Below, piece after piece: positions 1 through 8,146 of a DNA stretch of 64,000 nt. A program made the position numbers and the translations under genes. Below the pieces are notes generated by a model. The model worked only from the letters and a program-made list of their open reading frames with translations, did no database searches and was not told the origin of the DNA. The stretch lies in contig URJI01000003.1 in the NCBI GenBank assembly GCA_900548215.1, forward strand, positions 1 to 64,000, written 5' to 3'. The DNA comes from an uncultured Coprococcus sp. (GTDB taxonomy: Bacteria; Bacillota; Clostridia; Lachnospirales; Lachnospiraceae). Every line of letters begins with the position of its first letter. Position 1 is the stretch's first letter.

Positions 1-193
1 TTTTCACCTGCTCAAATGTCCTGTCATCACTGGTGAAACCGATGGTCATTCTGGATATTGTCTCATCCTCGGTTACTCCAACGGTTATAGTATCTATATT
101 GTATGATTTGCTTGAAAACAAACCTGAAATTCTTGCAAGTACACCTACTTCGTTTTCTACGAACAGGCATATCCATCTCTTCTTTACGCTCAT
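1..193 (-). CDS. ilvN: Acetolactate synthase small (regulatory) subunit, partial
   Basis: The gene runs off the left edge, so only the first 64 codons are visible. The product begins MSVKKRWICLFVENEVGVLA and continues with the NIDTITVGVTEDETISRMTI stretch typical of the ACT domain of IlvN/IlvH. By family knowledge this subunit binds valine and gives feedback inhibition and activation of the catalytic subunit IlvB. The ATG is preceded by AAAGGGG at good spacing. It lies 81 bp downstream of ilvB on the same strand, so both are presumably read from the T-box-controlled transcript. Truncation is due to the window edge only. Confidence 0.9.
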   Translation of the reverse strand, partial: MSVKKRWICLFVENEVGVLARISGLFSSKSYNIDTITVGVTEDETISRMTIGFTSDDRTFEQVK

Positions 194-274
194 TCTATAT
201 ACCCCTTTCATCTGGATAATATACAAATCTATATATGTACATTCTATTACCAATATAAAATCAATTTATCAATA

Positions 275-1999
275 TCAGCAGTCAAGTATCATGTCATTCA
301 GTGATTTTCCACCCGGAACCATAGGAAATACGTTGGCCGTAGGATCGATGAAGAATTCTATAACTGTAGGTCCGTTTGTATTTGCCCTGGCAGCCTCAAA
401 TGCAGGTCTTATCTCCTCCGGCTTAGTGACTCTGATACCCTTTGCATCATAACTCTCTGCCAGTTTTACAAAGTCAGGCGAATACTTTGGACAGCACTTG
501 TCCGGATTCTGGCAATCTCTGTTGCATCTTCTTCTGTATCTGAGACATGTACTGCTGTATCTCTTATTGAAGAACAGCTCCTGCCACTGGCGTACATTGC
601 CGAGGTAGCCGTTGTTCAGTATACAAAGGGTAACAGGAAGCTCAAGTGCAACAGCCGTAGCCATCTCCTGAATGTTCATCTGAACTCCTCCGTCTCCGGA
701 TATACAGATAACATCTTTATCCATATTGCCAAGCTTTGCGCCTATGGCAGCAGGGAATCCATAACCCATGGTTCCAAGACCTCCAGAAGTTAAGAGCTGT
801 TTGTTCTCGTCTATATCAATGTACTGCGTTGTCCAGAGCTGATTCTGTCCAACATCAGTTGTGATGATGAGATTGCTGTACATATCGTTTATGGTTCTGA
901 TGATAGCCTCTGGGGTCACACCATCATATCTGTTCATGTTGATAGGATACTCAGCCTTGACATTCATAATGTCATCTACCCAGTCTTTGATATCAAGAGG
1001 CTCAGCGTATTCAAGCATCTTGGATATTGCAACCTTTGCATCTGCAACTATAGGTATATCAACTTTTATATTTCTTGATATGGACGCTGCATCTATATCA
1101 ACATGTATGATCTTGGCATTCTTGGCAAATGTATCTATAGTACCTGTTATTCTATCATTGAATCTACATCCGATGGAGAACAGAACATCACTCTCCATGA
1201 TAGCTTTGTTGGATGCCATATTGCCATGCATACCAATGTTGCCTACATAAAGTGGATGGTCTGTAGGTATAGCACCTTTTCCCATGATAGTTGTGACTAC
1301 AGGGATACCTGTCTTCTCCGCAAGCTGCTGCATCTCTTTTCTTGCATGGGCGATATTTACACCACCGCCACAGAGGAACACAGGCTTCTTTGCATTCTTA
1401 AGCTCCGCAAGGGCTCTCTTGATCTGTCCGACATGTACGCCCTCTGAAGGCTTGTAACCTCTGATATTTACCTCTGATGGATACTCGTCACTTCCCATGG
1501 CAAGCTGTATATCCTTAGGAATATCAACAACTACAGGACCCGGCTTTCCGGTTCTTGCTATGTAAAAAGCATTTTTAATGATCCTTGCAAGATCCTCTCT
1601 CTTTCTTACTGTGACTGCATACTTACATATGCTTCTTGTGATCCCAACTATATCAACCTCCTGGAATGCATCGTTTCCAATAAGGTTTGTCGGAACCTGG
1701 CCTGTAAAACATACAAGCGGAACACTGTCATAGTTGGCTGTCGCGATACCTGTTACAAGGTTTGTCGCACCCGGTCCGCTTGTTACCAGACACACTCCAA
1801 CTCTTCCTGTTGAACGTGCATATCCATCTGCTGCATGGACAAGTGCCTGCTCGTGTCTTGGAAGTATCATATCGATACCTTCTGCATCATACAGCGCATC
1901 AAACAGGTCTATCGCTGTTCCACCAGGGTATGCGAACAGAGTGTCTACCCCCTCTTCCTGCAACGCTTTTACAAACATCTTTGCTCCATTGATCTCCAT
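275..1999 (-). CDS. ilvB: Acetolactate synthase large (catalytic) subunit with Cys-rich insert
   Basis: This is a 574-residue thiamine-diphosphate enzyme that condenses two pyruvates (or pyruvate and 2-oxobutyrate) in the first common step of valine, leucine and isoleucine synthesis. The TPP-activating glutamate is visible in PRHEQ (Glu50). The metal/TPP motif runs from GDGG (about residue 434) to NNGYLGN. The start ATG follows AGGAGG. An unusual feature lies near residues 480-503: after the FFNKRYS motif a basic, Cys-rich stretch (spacing C-x6-C-x3-C-x5-CC) sits where canonical enzymes go straight to the PDFVKLAE motif. The frame is open throughout, so this is an insertion, not damage. Expression is controlled by the T-box leader upstream. 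Confidence 0.96.
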   Translation of the reverse strand: MEINGAKMFVKALQEEGVDTLFAYPGGTAIDLFDALYDAEGIDMILPRHEQALVHAADGYARSTGRVGVCLVTSGPGATNLVTGIATANYDSVPLVCFTGQVPTNLIGNDAFQEVDIVGITRSICKYAVTVRKREDLARIIKNAFYIARTGKPGPVVVDIPKDIQLAMGSDEYPSEVNIRGYKPSEGVHVGQIKRALAELKNAKKPVFLCGGGVNIAHARKEMQQLAEKTGIPVVTTIMGKGAIPTDHPLYVGNIGMHGNMASNKAIMESDVLFSIGCRFNDRITGTIDTFAKNAKIIHVDIDAASISRNIKVDIPIVADAKVAISKMLEYAEPLDIKDWVDDIMNVKAEYPINMNRYDGVTPEAIIRTINDMYSNLIITTDVGQNQLWTTQYIDIDENKQLLTSGGLGTMGYGFPAAIGAKLGNMDKDVICISGDGGVQMNIQEMATAVALELPVTLCILNNGYLGNVRQWQELFFNKRYSSTCLRYRRRCNRDCQNPDKCCPKYSPDFVKLAESYDAKGIRVTKPEEIRPAFEAARANTNGPTVIEFFIDPTANVFPMVPGGKSLNDMILDC

Positions 2000-2073
2000 A
2001 TCTTATACCTCCTGTAAAGTTCATGATAATCTAAACTTACGCCTCGGGATGTATATATGCACCCCATGCATAG

Positions 2074-2109
2074 AAAAAGCCCTAAGCGCAACTGTTTTAC
2101 GCTTAGGGC
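2074..2109 (-). terminator. T-box intrinsic terminator
   Basis: A perfect 10-bp stem (CGCCCTAAGCG-side and CGCTTAGGGC, arms 2079-2088 and 2100-2109) is followed on the minus strand by a T5 run (2074-2078). It lies directly after the T-box motif and 75 bp before the ilvB start, the expected place for the regulated terminator. Confidence 0.9.
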
Positions 2110-2419
2110 GAATATATTCATATCCGTGGTACCACCTAAATTCAGACAAATATCTGCACTCATCAGATACTATAATAAATTATCACTGTAATCATTATTA
2201 ATATCTTATTCCTGTAACGGGGAAAACCGTTGAAACCTACTCGACAACAGCCGACAAATATATATGCTGCAATCTTTCAATCCACTGCTCGAAGGCTACC
2301 TTCCACACATTCCTGATGAAGACTCTCACCACCATCTTCTCTCTGTTGATCGGGGGATGCATGTACTCCTCCTTGTCATAGCATTTGACTATTTTCTAGT
2401 CGCTTAACGACCCTTAGAT
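2074..2419 (-). promoter_or_regulatory. T-box leader of ilvBN, specifier probably GUA (Val)
   Basis: On the minus strand the leader carries the hallmark T-box element AGGTGGTACCACGG (2124-2137). Upstream are Stem I landmarks: a GACAAGGAGGAGTA stretch near 2365 and an AGAGAG...GGTGGTGAGAG distal-loop-like stretch near 2310-2345. The conserved pattern GAA-N-XXX-GCCTTCGAG places the specifier codon at 2297-2299, read as GTA (valine). That assignment is by pattern only. T-box RNAs sense uncharged tRNA by pairing with the specifier and acceptor end, and then prevent termination. The terminator lies just before ilvB. A valine specifier fits a branched-chain amino acid operon. Confidence 0.88.
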
Positions 2420-2425
2420 GTAAAT

Positions 2426-2454
2426 ATTTTATCATTAACATGGAAATGTGTCAA
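2426..2454 (-). promoter_or_regulatory. SigA-type promoter for the ilvBN T-box transcript
   Basis: On the minus strand TTGACA (2449-2454) and TAAAAT (2426-2431) are separated by exactly 17 bp. The -35 overlaps the stop codon of the upstream HTH-AAA-nuclease gene. Transcription would start near 2419, giving a leader of about 420 nt. Confidence 0.75.
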
Positions 2455-4442
2455 CGATTCTTTTGCTTGCCTATCAGAACCCTTTTTCCTTCAAATGCAA
2501 AGCCGTAATGTCTGATATGATCCTTCTCAAATCCGAGATCATACAATTCTGCATCATAGTTCTTATCAATGATCTGACGTAGTGCAGAGTTCAAAGTATC
2601 TTGTAGATTCTTTTCCGTGCCGGCACTGTGTACTTTGAATTCCATGATTATAGCTGAATCATCAGCTGACTTTGGAATAATGATCACATCACATCTGCCG
2701 TATCCACTTTCGTGATTGGACTTTACGACATATCGGTCTCTAAGTTCAACAAGAAGCCCAAGAACAAAACCATGGAAGAACTTCTCGGGCAGAACCTTGT
2801 CGGACGGATGTCGCCCCGAATCAAAGCTGCTTATCGTGGCCATGGCTACATCATTCATGTATATATTCATCTCCTCGAGGTTGTCATCAAGCAGAGCCAT
2901 TACGAACCTGTTGTAGTTGGTATCAGAACGATTAAACCATAATCTAAATGTATTGCAGAACATTCCCAGCGTCTCCGTGTTAGTTATTCGGAGATGATAC
3001 ACCGGCTCAAACGAATTCTCTAAATAATTGACACTCACGATCTTCAGATAACCACTTGCAAGGAGCAGGCTCCATATAGCACTATCGTCATATTCCAGTC
3101 TGTCAAATACGATCTGTTCATCAAAGTTCACAACAATATCATATCCTCTGATAAGCAATTCCATCTTCTCCTTTGTGGAGACTGATGCCTCACGCAGCAA
3201 TCGGCTTATCATCTCATTTGAACTGGTCGAGACCCAATATGGACGAAACTGTCTCTTATCTATGTAGTTGGTTATGGACCATGGATTGTAGATGTCATTT
3301 ACATGACCAAATGAAAAACCATCATACCATCTCTTCACAGCATCTTTATATTCTCCAAGTCCATATGAATCGAGTGCTGCAAAAGTCTCCTTCTCTGTAA
3401 ATCCAAAGCAATCTGCATATCTGTCATTCGTTGATGTTATAACATTCAGGTTGTTCAGATCTGAGAAAATAGACTCTTTGGATACTCTGGTTATACCTGT
3501 CATGACAGCCCGCTCAAGATGCCTGTTGGACTTGAATGTGGCATTGAACAGACTGCGTATAAAGGATGTCATCTCCTGCCAATAACCATTGATATAAGCC
3601 TCCTGCAATGGAGTGTCGTATTCATCAAGAAGAACTATGACCTTTTTGCCATAATGGCTGGTAAGAAGGCTTGACAGATCATTCAGTGCATTCTGAGCAG
3701 TCACATCATCCATATTCCTGCTTACAGAAGCAAGAAGCTTTCTCTGACCATCGGTAAGTTTGTCCGATGTATAGAGCTCGGGAAACTGGCTGTATACATC
3801 ACTTATTATCACCTTTATCTGCCTTATGGCATCAAGGCAGTTCGTCTGCTTTACCGCTGCAAAGCTTACAAATATCACCGGATATGTTCCCTGAATCTTC
3901 ATATATTCAGCATAATCCGATATATATAAATTATCGAACAAATCCCTCCTGTCTCTGTATCTGACAGAAAAGAAACATTCCAGCATACTCATATTAAGTG
4001 TCTTGCCGAATCTTCTCGGTCTGGTTATAAGAGTTACCGCATCTCCAGACTCCCACCATTCCTTGATAAAATACGTCTTATCTATGTAGAAATACCCAGA
4101 TTCCCTTATACTGTCAAATCCCTGATTACCTATACTTACAACTGTATCGCTATCAATATTACGATTATCAATCGATATGGAAACTTTTCTGTTCATGGCC
4201 GCAGCAATCTTCACAAGAAACTCCAGGCTTGGATTATAATTTCCACTCTCAAATCTGGTTATATTAGGCTGGGATACTCCTGCAAGCTTTCCAAGTTCTG
4301 CCTGGGTGATTCCCTCTGCTGCACGACATTCCCGGAATTTTCTGGCAGTATCTGTACAGATTCTGTTCTGCTCGTATTCAATGACAGACTCCCTGTCACC
4401 AGCATTCACTATAAAATCACTATTGTCAATGCGATCGTCCAT
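2451..4442 (-). CDS. XRE-type HTH / AAA-ATPase-like / PD-(D/E)XK nuclease fusion protein
   Basis: The product is 663 residues from the ATG at 4442. That ATG follows GAGGCGGTG, while an in-frame ATG nine codons upstream has no clear ribosome site. Residues 34-85 form an XRE-like helix-turn-helix (GITQAELGKLAGVSQPNITR). About 105-400 match the AAA-ATPase-like family: FYIDKTYFI, the P-loop-like RPRRFGKT at 141-148 and a Walker-B-like VLLDEYD. The C-terminus keeps a PD-(D/E)XK core with Asp585 and Glu601-x-Lys603 (MEFKV). Family members are common in Bacteroides and Lachnospiraceae and have no settled function. The N-terminal DNA-binding domain and the palindrome over its own promoter suggest autoregulation. 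A defence or toxin-antitoxin-like role is only an inference. Confidence 0.85.
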   Translation of the reverse strand: MDDRIDNSDFIVNAGDRESVIEYEQNRICTDTARKFRECRAAEGITQAELGKLAGVSQPNITRFESGNYNPSLEFLVKIAAAMNRKVSISIDNRNIDSDTVVSIGNQGFDSIRESGYFYIDKTYFIKEWWESGDAVTLITRPRRFGKTLNMSMLECFFSVRYRDRRDLFDNLYISDYAEYMKIQGTYPVIFVSFAAVKQTNCLDAIRQIKVIISDVYSQFPELYTSDKLTDGQRKLLASVSRNMDDVTAQNALNDLSSLLTSHYGKKVIVLLDEYDTPLQEAYINGYWQEMTSFIRSLFNATFKSNRHLERAVMTGITRVSKESIFSDLNNLNVITSTNDRYADCFGFTEKETFAALDSYGLGEYKDAVKRWYDGFSFGHVNDIYNPWSITNYIDKRQFRPYWVSTSSNEMISRLLREASVSTKEKMELLIRGYDIVVNFDEQIVFDRLEYDDSAIWSLLLASGYLKIVSVNYLENSFEPVYHLRITNTETLGMFCNTFRLWFNRSDTNYNRFVMALLDDNLEEMNIYMNDVAMATISSFDSGRHPSDKVLPEKFFHGFVLGLLVELRDRYVVKSNHESGYGRCDVIIIPKSADDSAIIMEFKVHSAGTEKNLQDTLNSALRQIIDKNYDAELYDLGFEKDHIRHYGFAFEGKRVLIGKQKNR

Positions 4443-4470
4443 ATCTTCACCGCCTCTCTGCAAACGCAAA

Positions 4471-4522
4471 TATACCGTATATGATATAAATTTATTATAT
4501 CATATACGGTATATTGATTCAA
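4471..4522 (-). promoter_or_regulatory. Promoter overlapped by a perfect 18-bp inverted-repeat operator
   Basis: Two perfect 18-bp arms, TATACCGTATATGATATA (4471-4488) and its reverse complement (4496-4513), are separated by 7 bp. On the minus strand a -35 TTGAAT (4517-4522) and a -10 TATAAT (4494-4499) are 17 bp apart. One arm fills the spacer and the other lies at about +1 to +20. A repressor bound here would block the promoter of the HTH-AAA-nuclease gene. The likely binder is that protein's own HTH (inference). Confidence 0.8.
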
Positions 4523-4554
4523 CATAATACAAAAATAGAATATGCTGGGAACTG

Positions 4555-5862
4555 CTACTTTGCCAGCAGTTCAAACCAGAACACATCATAACCTGCCGCA
4601 GCGGCAACTCTCTGGGAGGCTATATGGGACATGCCAGTTCCATAATATGGTATCCTGCCACTTCTGAGTATATCCATAGTGAGTTCAGATACCAGCGATG
4701 TACCCACATGCCTTCCCTCAGCATCTTGAACAACATTTATACCAATCTGCCAGAAGTCGTCACTGTCAGCGCTTGCGCCAGCCATACCAATAATCTCACC
4801 ATCTGATACAGCAGCCACAGCCAGCACATCAGGAGTGTTATCATCAAAGCAAAATGCTTCATTCCATCTGTCATCTCCTTTGAATTGCAGGATCTCATCA
4901 CCCGTATACCTGACAAGGTTAAAATCTTCTTTTATCATCGAATCAACGGTTTTATCTGTATTATCTTTTCTCGCTGCCTGTTCGCTCAGTTCCGTCGGAA
5001 GGTAAAATGGGTGGGCAGATTTCAATTTGCATCCGTATCTGGAAAGAATACTGTCAAGCTCACGAAAATTCTCTATATCCATGAACCATTTTCCAGATGC
5101 ATTCTCATAGCGTTTTCTGCATTCTTCTACAATCTCTCTCCTACCGGTAAATAGCAGCTTGCCATTTACCACAGCTATTTTGAGTGGACACTTTTCCTGT
5201 CCTTTGAACCGTCTTTGTCCTTCTATCTGTTTGTATTCAGAAAATATATTGTCACCGGAATATATAACGGCCGCATCACAGCAATAATCTCTTGCCAGCT
5301 GATCATACAGTGCATTCTTCATCTTCCAAGACAGCCAATGTTTTCTCGTCATAATATTCGTATGTCCTATCCGGACTTCATTCAAAAGAGGCACATCCAC
5401 TTCATCACAGGTATGATGAAACACAAATCCGAGCTTTTCTTGTACTATGCGGGACTTGGAATTGCCATCGTAGTAACCGCACCATATCGTTCTCATGCTC
5501 AGATCAAGGAATCCATGTTCTATAAGCCTCCCAGCCGCCTCCGGTGCGTATTCGTTGCCCCAGTGAGGCTTTCCTATCCAGTATCCAAGCTCACATTCGT
5601 CATCGCGATCTGTCATATCTGTCCTTCCATTTAACAGCAATTCGATGGCACCGACAACCAAGCCGTTGTCCTTCAGACACACAGCGTAACACTCCGGCCC
5701 ATTAAATACATTCCGTATCACATCAAGGCTGTACTCCCTGCTCTCATGCACAGGCCAGCCAGCTATAGGTCCCACATCAGGGTCACTTGCATATTCAAAT
5801 AATATATCTGCGTCACTCTCCTGCCAGTGACGTAATATTAACCTATTAGTTTCTAAAATCAA
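4555..5862 (-). CDS. Tandem GNAT acetyltransferase-like protein
   Basis: From a TTG start at 5862 (preceded by AAAGGGG) the product begins MILETNRLILRHW, the classic start of RimJ/RimL-type N-acetyltransferases, and is 435 residues long. The first GNAT domain (about 1-175) has the GYWIGKPHWGNEYAPEAA acetyl-CoA region and the NSKSRIVQEKLGF motif. A linker of unknown fold (about 180-310) follows. A second GNAT-like domain (about 320-435) has VQDAEGRHVGTSLVSELT as its pyrophosphate-binding loop. An in-frame GTG at 5880 is less likely as the start. The substrate cannot be deduced. Two GNAT folds in one chain are uncommon outside aminoglycoside and mycothiol-type enzymes. No operon partner is evident. 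Confidence 0.8.
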   Translation of the reverse strand: MILETNRLILRHWQESDADILFEYASDPDVGPIAGWPVHESREYSLDVIRNVFNGPECYAVCLKDNGLVVGAIELLLNGRTDMTDRDDECELGYWIGKPHWGNEYAPEAAGRLIEHGFLDLSMRTIWCGYYDGNSKSRIVQEKLGFVFHHTCDEVDVPLLNEVRIGHTNIMTRKHWLSWKMKNALYDQLARDYCCDAAVIYSGDNIFSEYKQIEGQRRFKGQEKCPLKIAVVNGKLLFTGRREIVEECRKRYENASGKWFMDIENFRELDSILSRYGCKLKSAHPFYLPTELSEQAARKDNTDKTVDSMIKEDFNLVRYTGDEILQFKGDDRWNEAFCFDDNTPDVLAVAAVSDGEIIGMAGASADSDDFWQIGINVVQDAEGRHVGTSLVSELTMDILRSGRIPYYGTGMSHIASQRVAAAAGYDVFWFELLAK

Positions 5863-5970
5863 ATCATATTCCCCTTTCACATAAGACTTTATTTTTCTGA
5901 TACGCCTATTCTAAATTATATATGCCACTAAATGTCACACTCACTGTTTAGCTAATTCAGCCTTTTTACC

Positions 5971-7326
5971 TCAGTCTGTGCTTTCCCAGTTCTTCACTAT
6001 CCTCAGATATTTACCGAGATTGATAAATGATCTAACGATCTCGTCCACTATGACTGCAAGGAAAACTCCGGCTATTCCAAGCTTAAGGACAAACACAAAC
6101 AAAAGTGCCACAGAAACCACCCACAATGTGCCAAACAGCTGTGTTATGAGCATCCAAATCGTGTTGCCACTGCCCCTGATCGCATTGCCAACAACTATGT
6201 TTGCTGATTTTGCGAACAGATTGATGCTGATAAAGATCAGATATATCCCACACGATGCAATTATACTCTTGTCGTTGGTGAAAAGTGATATGATCTGCTG
6301 TGGAAACGCAAGACAGACACCGAGTGTGATGATTCCAACTACTATACACAAGCCATACGCACAGACGCATACACCCTTGTATTTACCCAGATCATTGTTT
6401 CCTTTTGCCTCACCGGTTAGTGTCATTGTACCGTTTCCTATCGCTCCAATGATGACAACCGCCAGTACCTCGACACTGAATATGATGGAATAAATTCCGG
6501 CAGCCATCTCATTTATGGTGTTGAGAATCCTTATAAGCAGCAGATTGCCAAGATTCCATGCAAAATCCTCAAGAGCTGTGTTCACTCCCAGCTTTGCCGA
6601 CAAAAGATACGGCTTTATATGTGCCTTTACCACCCATTTCATAGATGGTTTAGTGTTAAGTTTCTTGCTTGATATCACGAATATCACTGCAAATATAAGT
6701 CCAGAGTACTCCGCTATTGTCGTCGCTATGGCTGCACCCTTTATCCCCATGGCTGGAAACCCAAATCTTCCAAATATCATAACCCAGTCAAGTAGTATAT
6801 TTACACCAGATCTTAATATTCCATATACAACAAGTGGTTTGGTATAGTTTGATGTCTGGAGTATGACGCTGAATGCACCGCCCAGTCCTGTTATCAAAAA
6901 TACGGGCGCATAATACCTGGAATAATCAAGACACATCGGCATCAGGCCGTCTGACACACCCATGAGTCCGAATACAAATTCAGCGCAGAATGTCCAGAAG
7001 AAAAATAACAGTATCGGTATGATATTATTGTATTTCACCATGGCACCGGAGTATTCCTCTATGTGTTCGGTATCTCCTGCACCAACGCTTTGACTTATCA
7101 GTATAGACGCTCCTGTCACGATGGAGAAACAAAACGACATGGTGGTCCACATCGGTGAAGTCACATTGCCAAGTGCACTCATGTACATGCTGTTTACGTG
7201 TCCTAAGAATATTCTGTCTATAAGCATCTGGAGCTGAGATATCAGATTGCTAAGCATGATCGGAACCGCAATATTTAACAGTCCCGGAAGGTATTTTTTA
7301 TTAGTCTGTATTATTGTATTTTTCAC
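5971..7326 (-). CDS. MATE-family multidrug/metabolite efflux transporter
   Basis: This is an integral membrane protein with about 12 hydrophobic segments. The start region (LPGLLNIAVPIMLSNLISQL) and the DRIFLGH and GAGDTEHIEEY motifs are those of MatE domains. By family it would export cationic drugs or metabolites in exchange for Na+ or H+. A GTG at 7326 has a good GAGGAA site and gives 451 residues, the usual family length. The alternative ATG at 7383 adds 19 residues that are basic and lack a ribosome site. Adjacent genes give no substrate hint. Confidence 0.87.
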   Translation of the reverse strand: MKNTIIQTNKKYLPGLLNIAVPIMLSNLISQLQMLIDRIFLGHVNSMYMSALGNVTSPMWTTMSFCFSIVTGASILISQSVGAGDTEHIEEYSGAMVKYNNIIPILLFFFWTFCAEFVFGLMGVSDGLMPMCLDYSRYYAPVFLITGLGGAFSVILQTSNYTKPLVVYGILRSGVNILLDWVMIFGRFGFPAMGIKGAAIATTIAEYSGLIFAVIFVISSKKLNTKPSMKWVVKAHIKPYLLSAKLGVNTALEDFAWNLGNLLLIRILNTINEMAAGIYSIIFSVEVLAVVIIGAIGNGTMTLTGEAKGNNDLGKYKGVCVCAYGLCIVVGIITLGVCLAFPQQIISLFTNDKSIIASCGIYLIFISINLFAKSANIVVGNAIRGSGNTIWMLITQLFGTLWVVSVALLFVFVLKLGIAGVFLAVIVDEIVRSFINLGKYLRIVKNWESTD

Positions 7327-7482
7327 GATAGATTTCCTCTTTCTGTATTGTTTCTTAAGGATATGTATTTCTATAAACTCCAAGCTCTATTGTCGCAATA
7401 ATCATAACATGACAGCATATCCAATTATATCAACGCATGCTTTATTCTGCATTACACCTGTGGTGTGATATAACAAAATAAA

Positions 7483-7508
7483 GTGCATGAACCATTTGAT
7501 TCATGCAC
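7483..7508 (-). terminator. Putative terminator after the nuclease remnant
   Basis: Nine-bp arms GTGCATGAA / TTCATGCAC flank an 8-nt loop, followed on the minus strand by TTTATTTTG. It lies 30 bp beyond the stop of the Rpn remnant and upstream of the MATE gene. Confidence 0.7.
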
Positions 7509-7538
7509 CTTACTTTACATACATTTATCTTCAAATTA

Positions 7539-7974
7539 TCAGTCCAGATCAAGCCAATATGCTATATGTTCAGCAAGATCATCCTCGTCCATCTCAGGAT
7601 GCTCTGCTATGTAATCTTTTATCTCATATATTTGCTGTTCTTTGATTCCCAGTATTTTAGCAGCAATCTCGGCATCTTTTACATCTAAGTTTTTTACACG
7701 ATCAATCAATAACATATATTTTCCTAGCAGTTTATTTTCATTATCCCTCATTAACAATGTCATAAATTCGCGCCTCCATTTCTTATTGCTTTTAACATTA
7801 TTGACCTCTTCATCAAGAGATCGTGTTAGATCACTTGCAGGATCAGCTCCACCAATATAGTGAAGCAACTCTTTTACTTCATCACTCACATAGTGCTTTA
7901 CACAATTTCGAATTCTGCATTACAGCACCAAAAATAAAATTGTCCGTTATGGTCTTATCTTTAAATATCGTCAT
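7539..7974 (-). pseudogene. Internally deleted Rpn/PD-(D/E)XK recombination-promoting nuclease (putative transposase)
   Basis: A strong AGGAGG site precedes an ATG at 7974, which opens MTIFKDKTITDNFIFGAVMQ and NSKLCKAL. This is the standard N-terminus of the Rpn (YhgA-like) family. The frame hits TGA after 30 codons. From 7889 a second frame, shifted by one base, continues with the family's C-terminal part: a helical VKELLHYI motif, EFMTLLMRDNENK, and an acidic tail ending HIAYWLDLD (116 residues). Complete members are roughly 280-320 residues, so most of the nuclease core is missing. The reading is an internal deletion with a frame change, leaving head and tail. A separate short protein from the GTG at 7889 is possible but unlikely. 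Confidence 0.75.
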
Positions 7975-8146
7975 TTTATATGTCCTCCTGTATGTGCCTC
8001 TCCAAGCGCAATGTCAGTCCTTCATATAAAAATCTTGTTTAGATTATAACTTTTATTTAATCATACTACAACCGCATATCATCTAAAAGTTCTATAAAAT
8101 CAACTCCCCAATATAATATATAGATACCACAAAAAGAGGTAAATAT

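Noticed and set aside
490..558. Frameshift or sequencing error producing the Cys-rich stretch in IlvB.
   Set aside because: The frame returns to perfect family sequence on both sides without compensating shifts, so it is an in-frame insertion.
8030..8146. T-box or other amino-acid leader upstream of asnB.
   Set aside because: No T-box motif or terminator hairpin was found; the region is A/T-rich with only weak promoter-like words.
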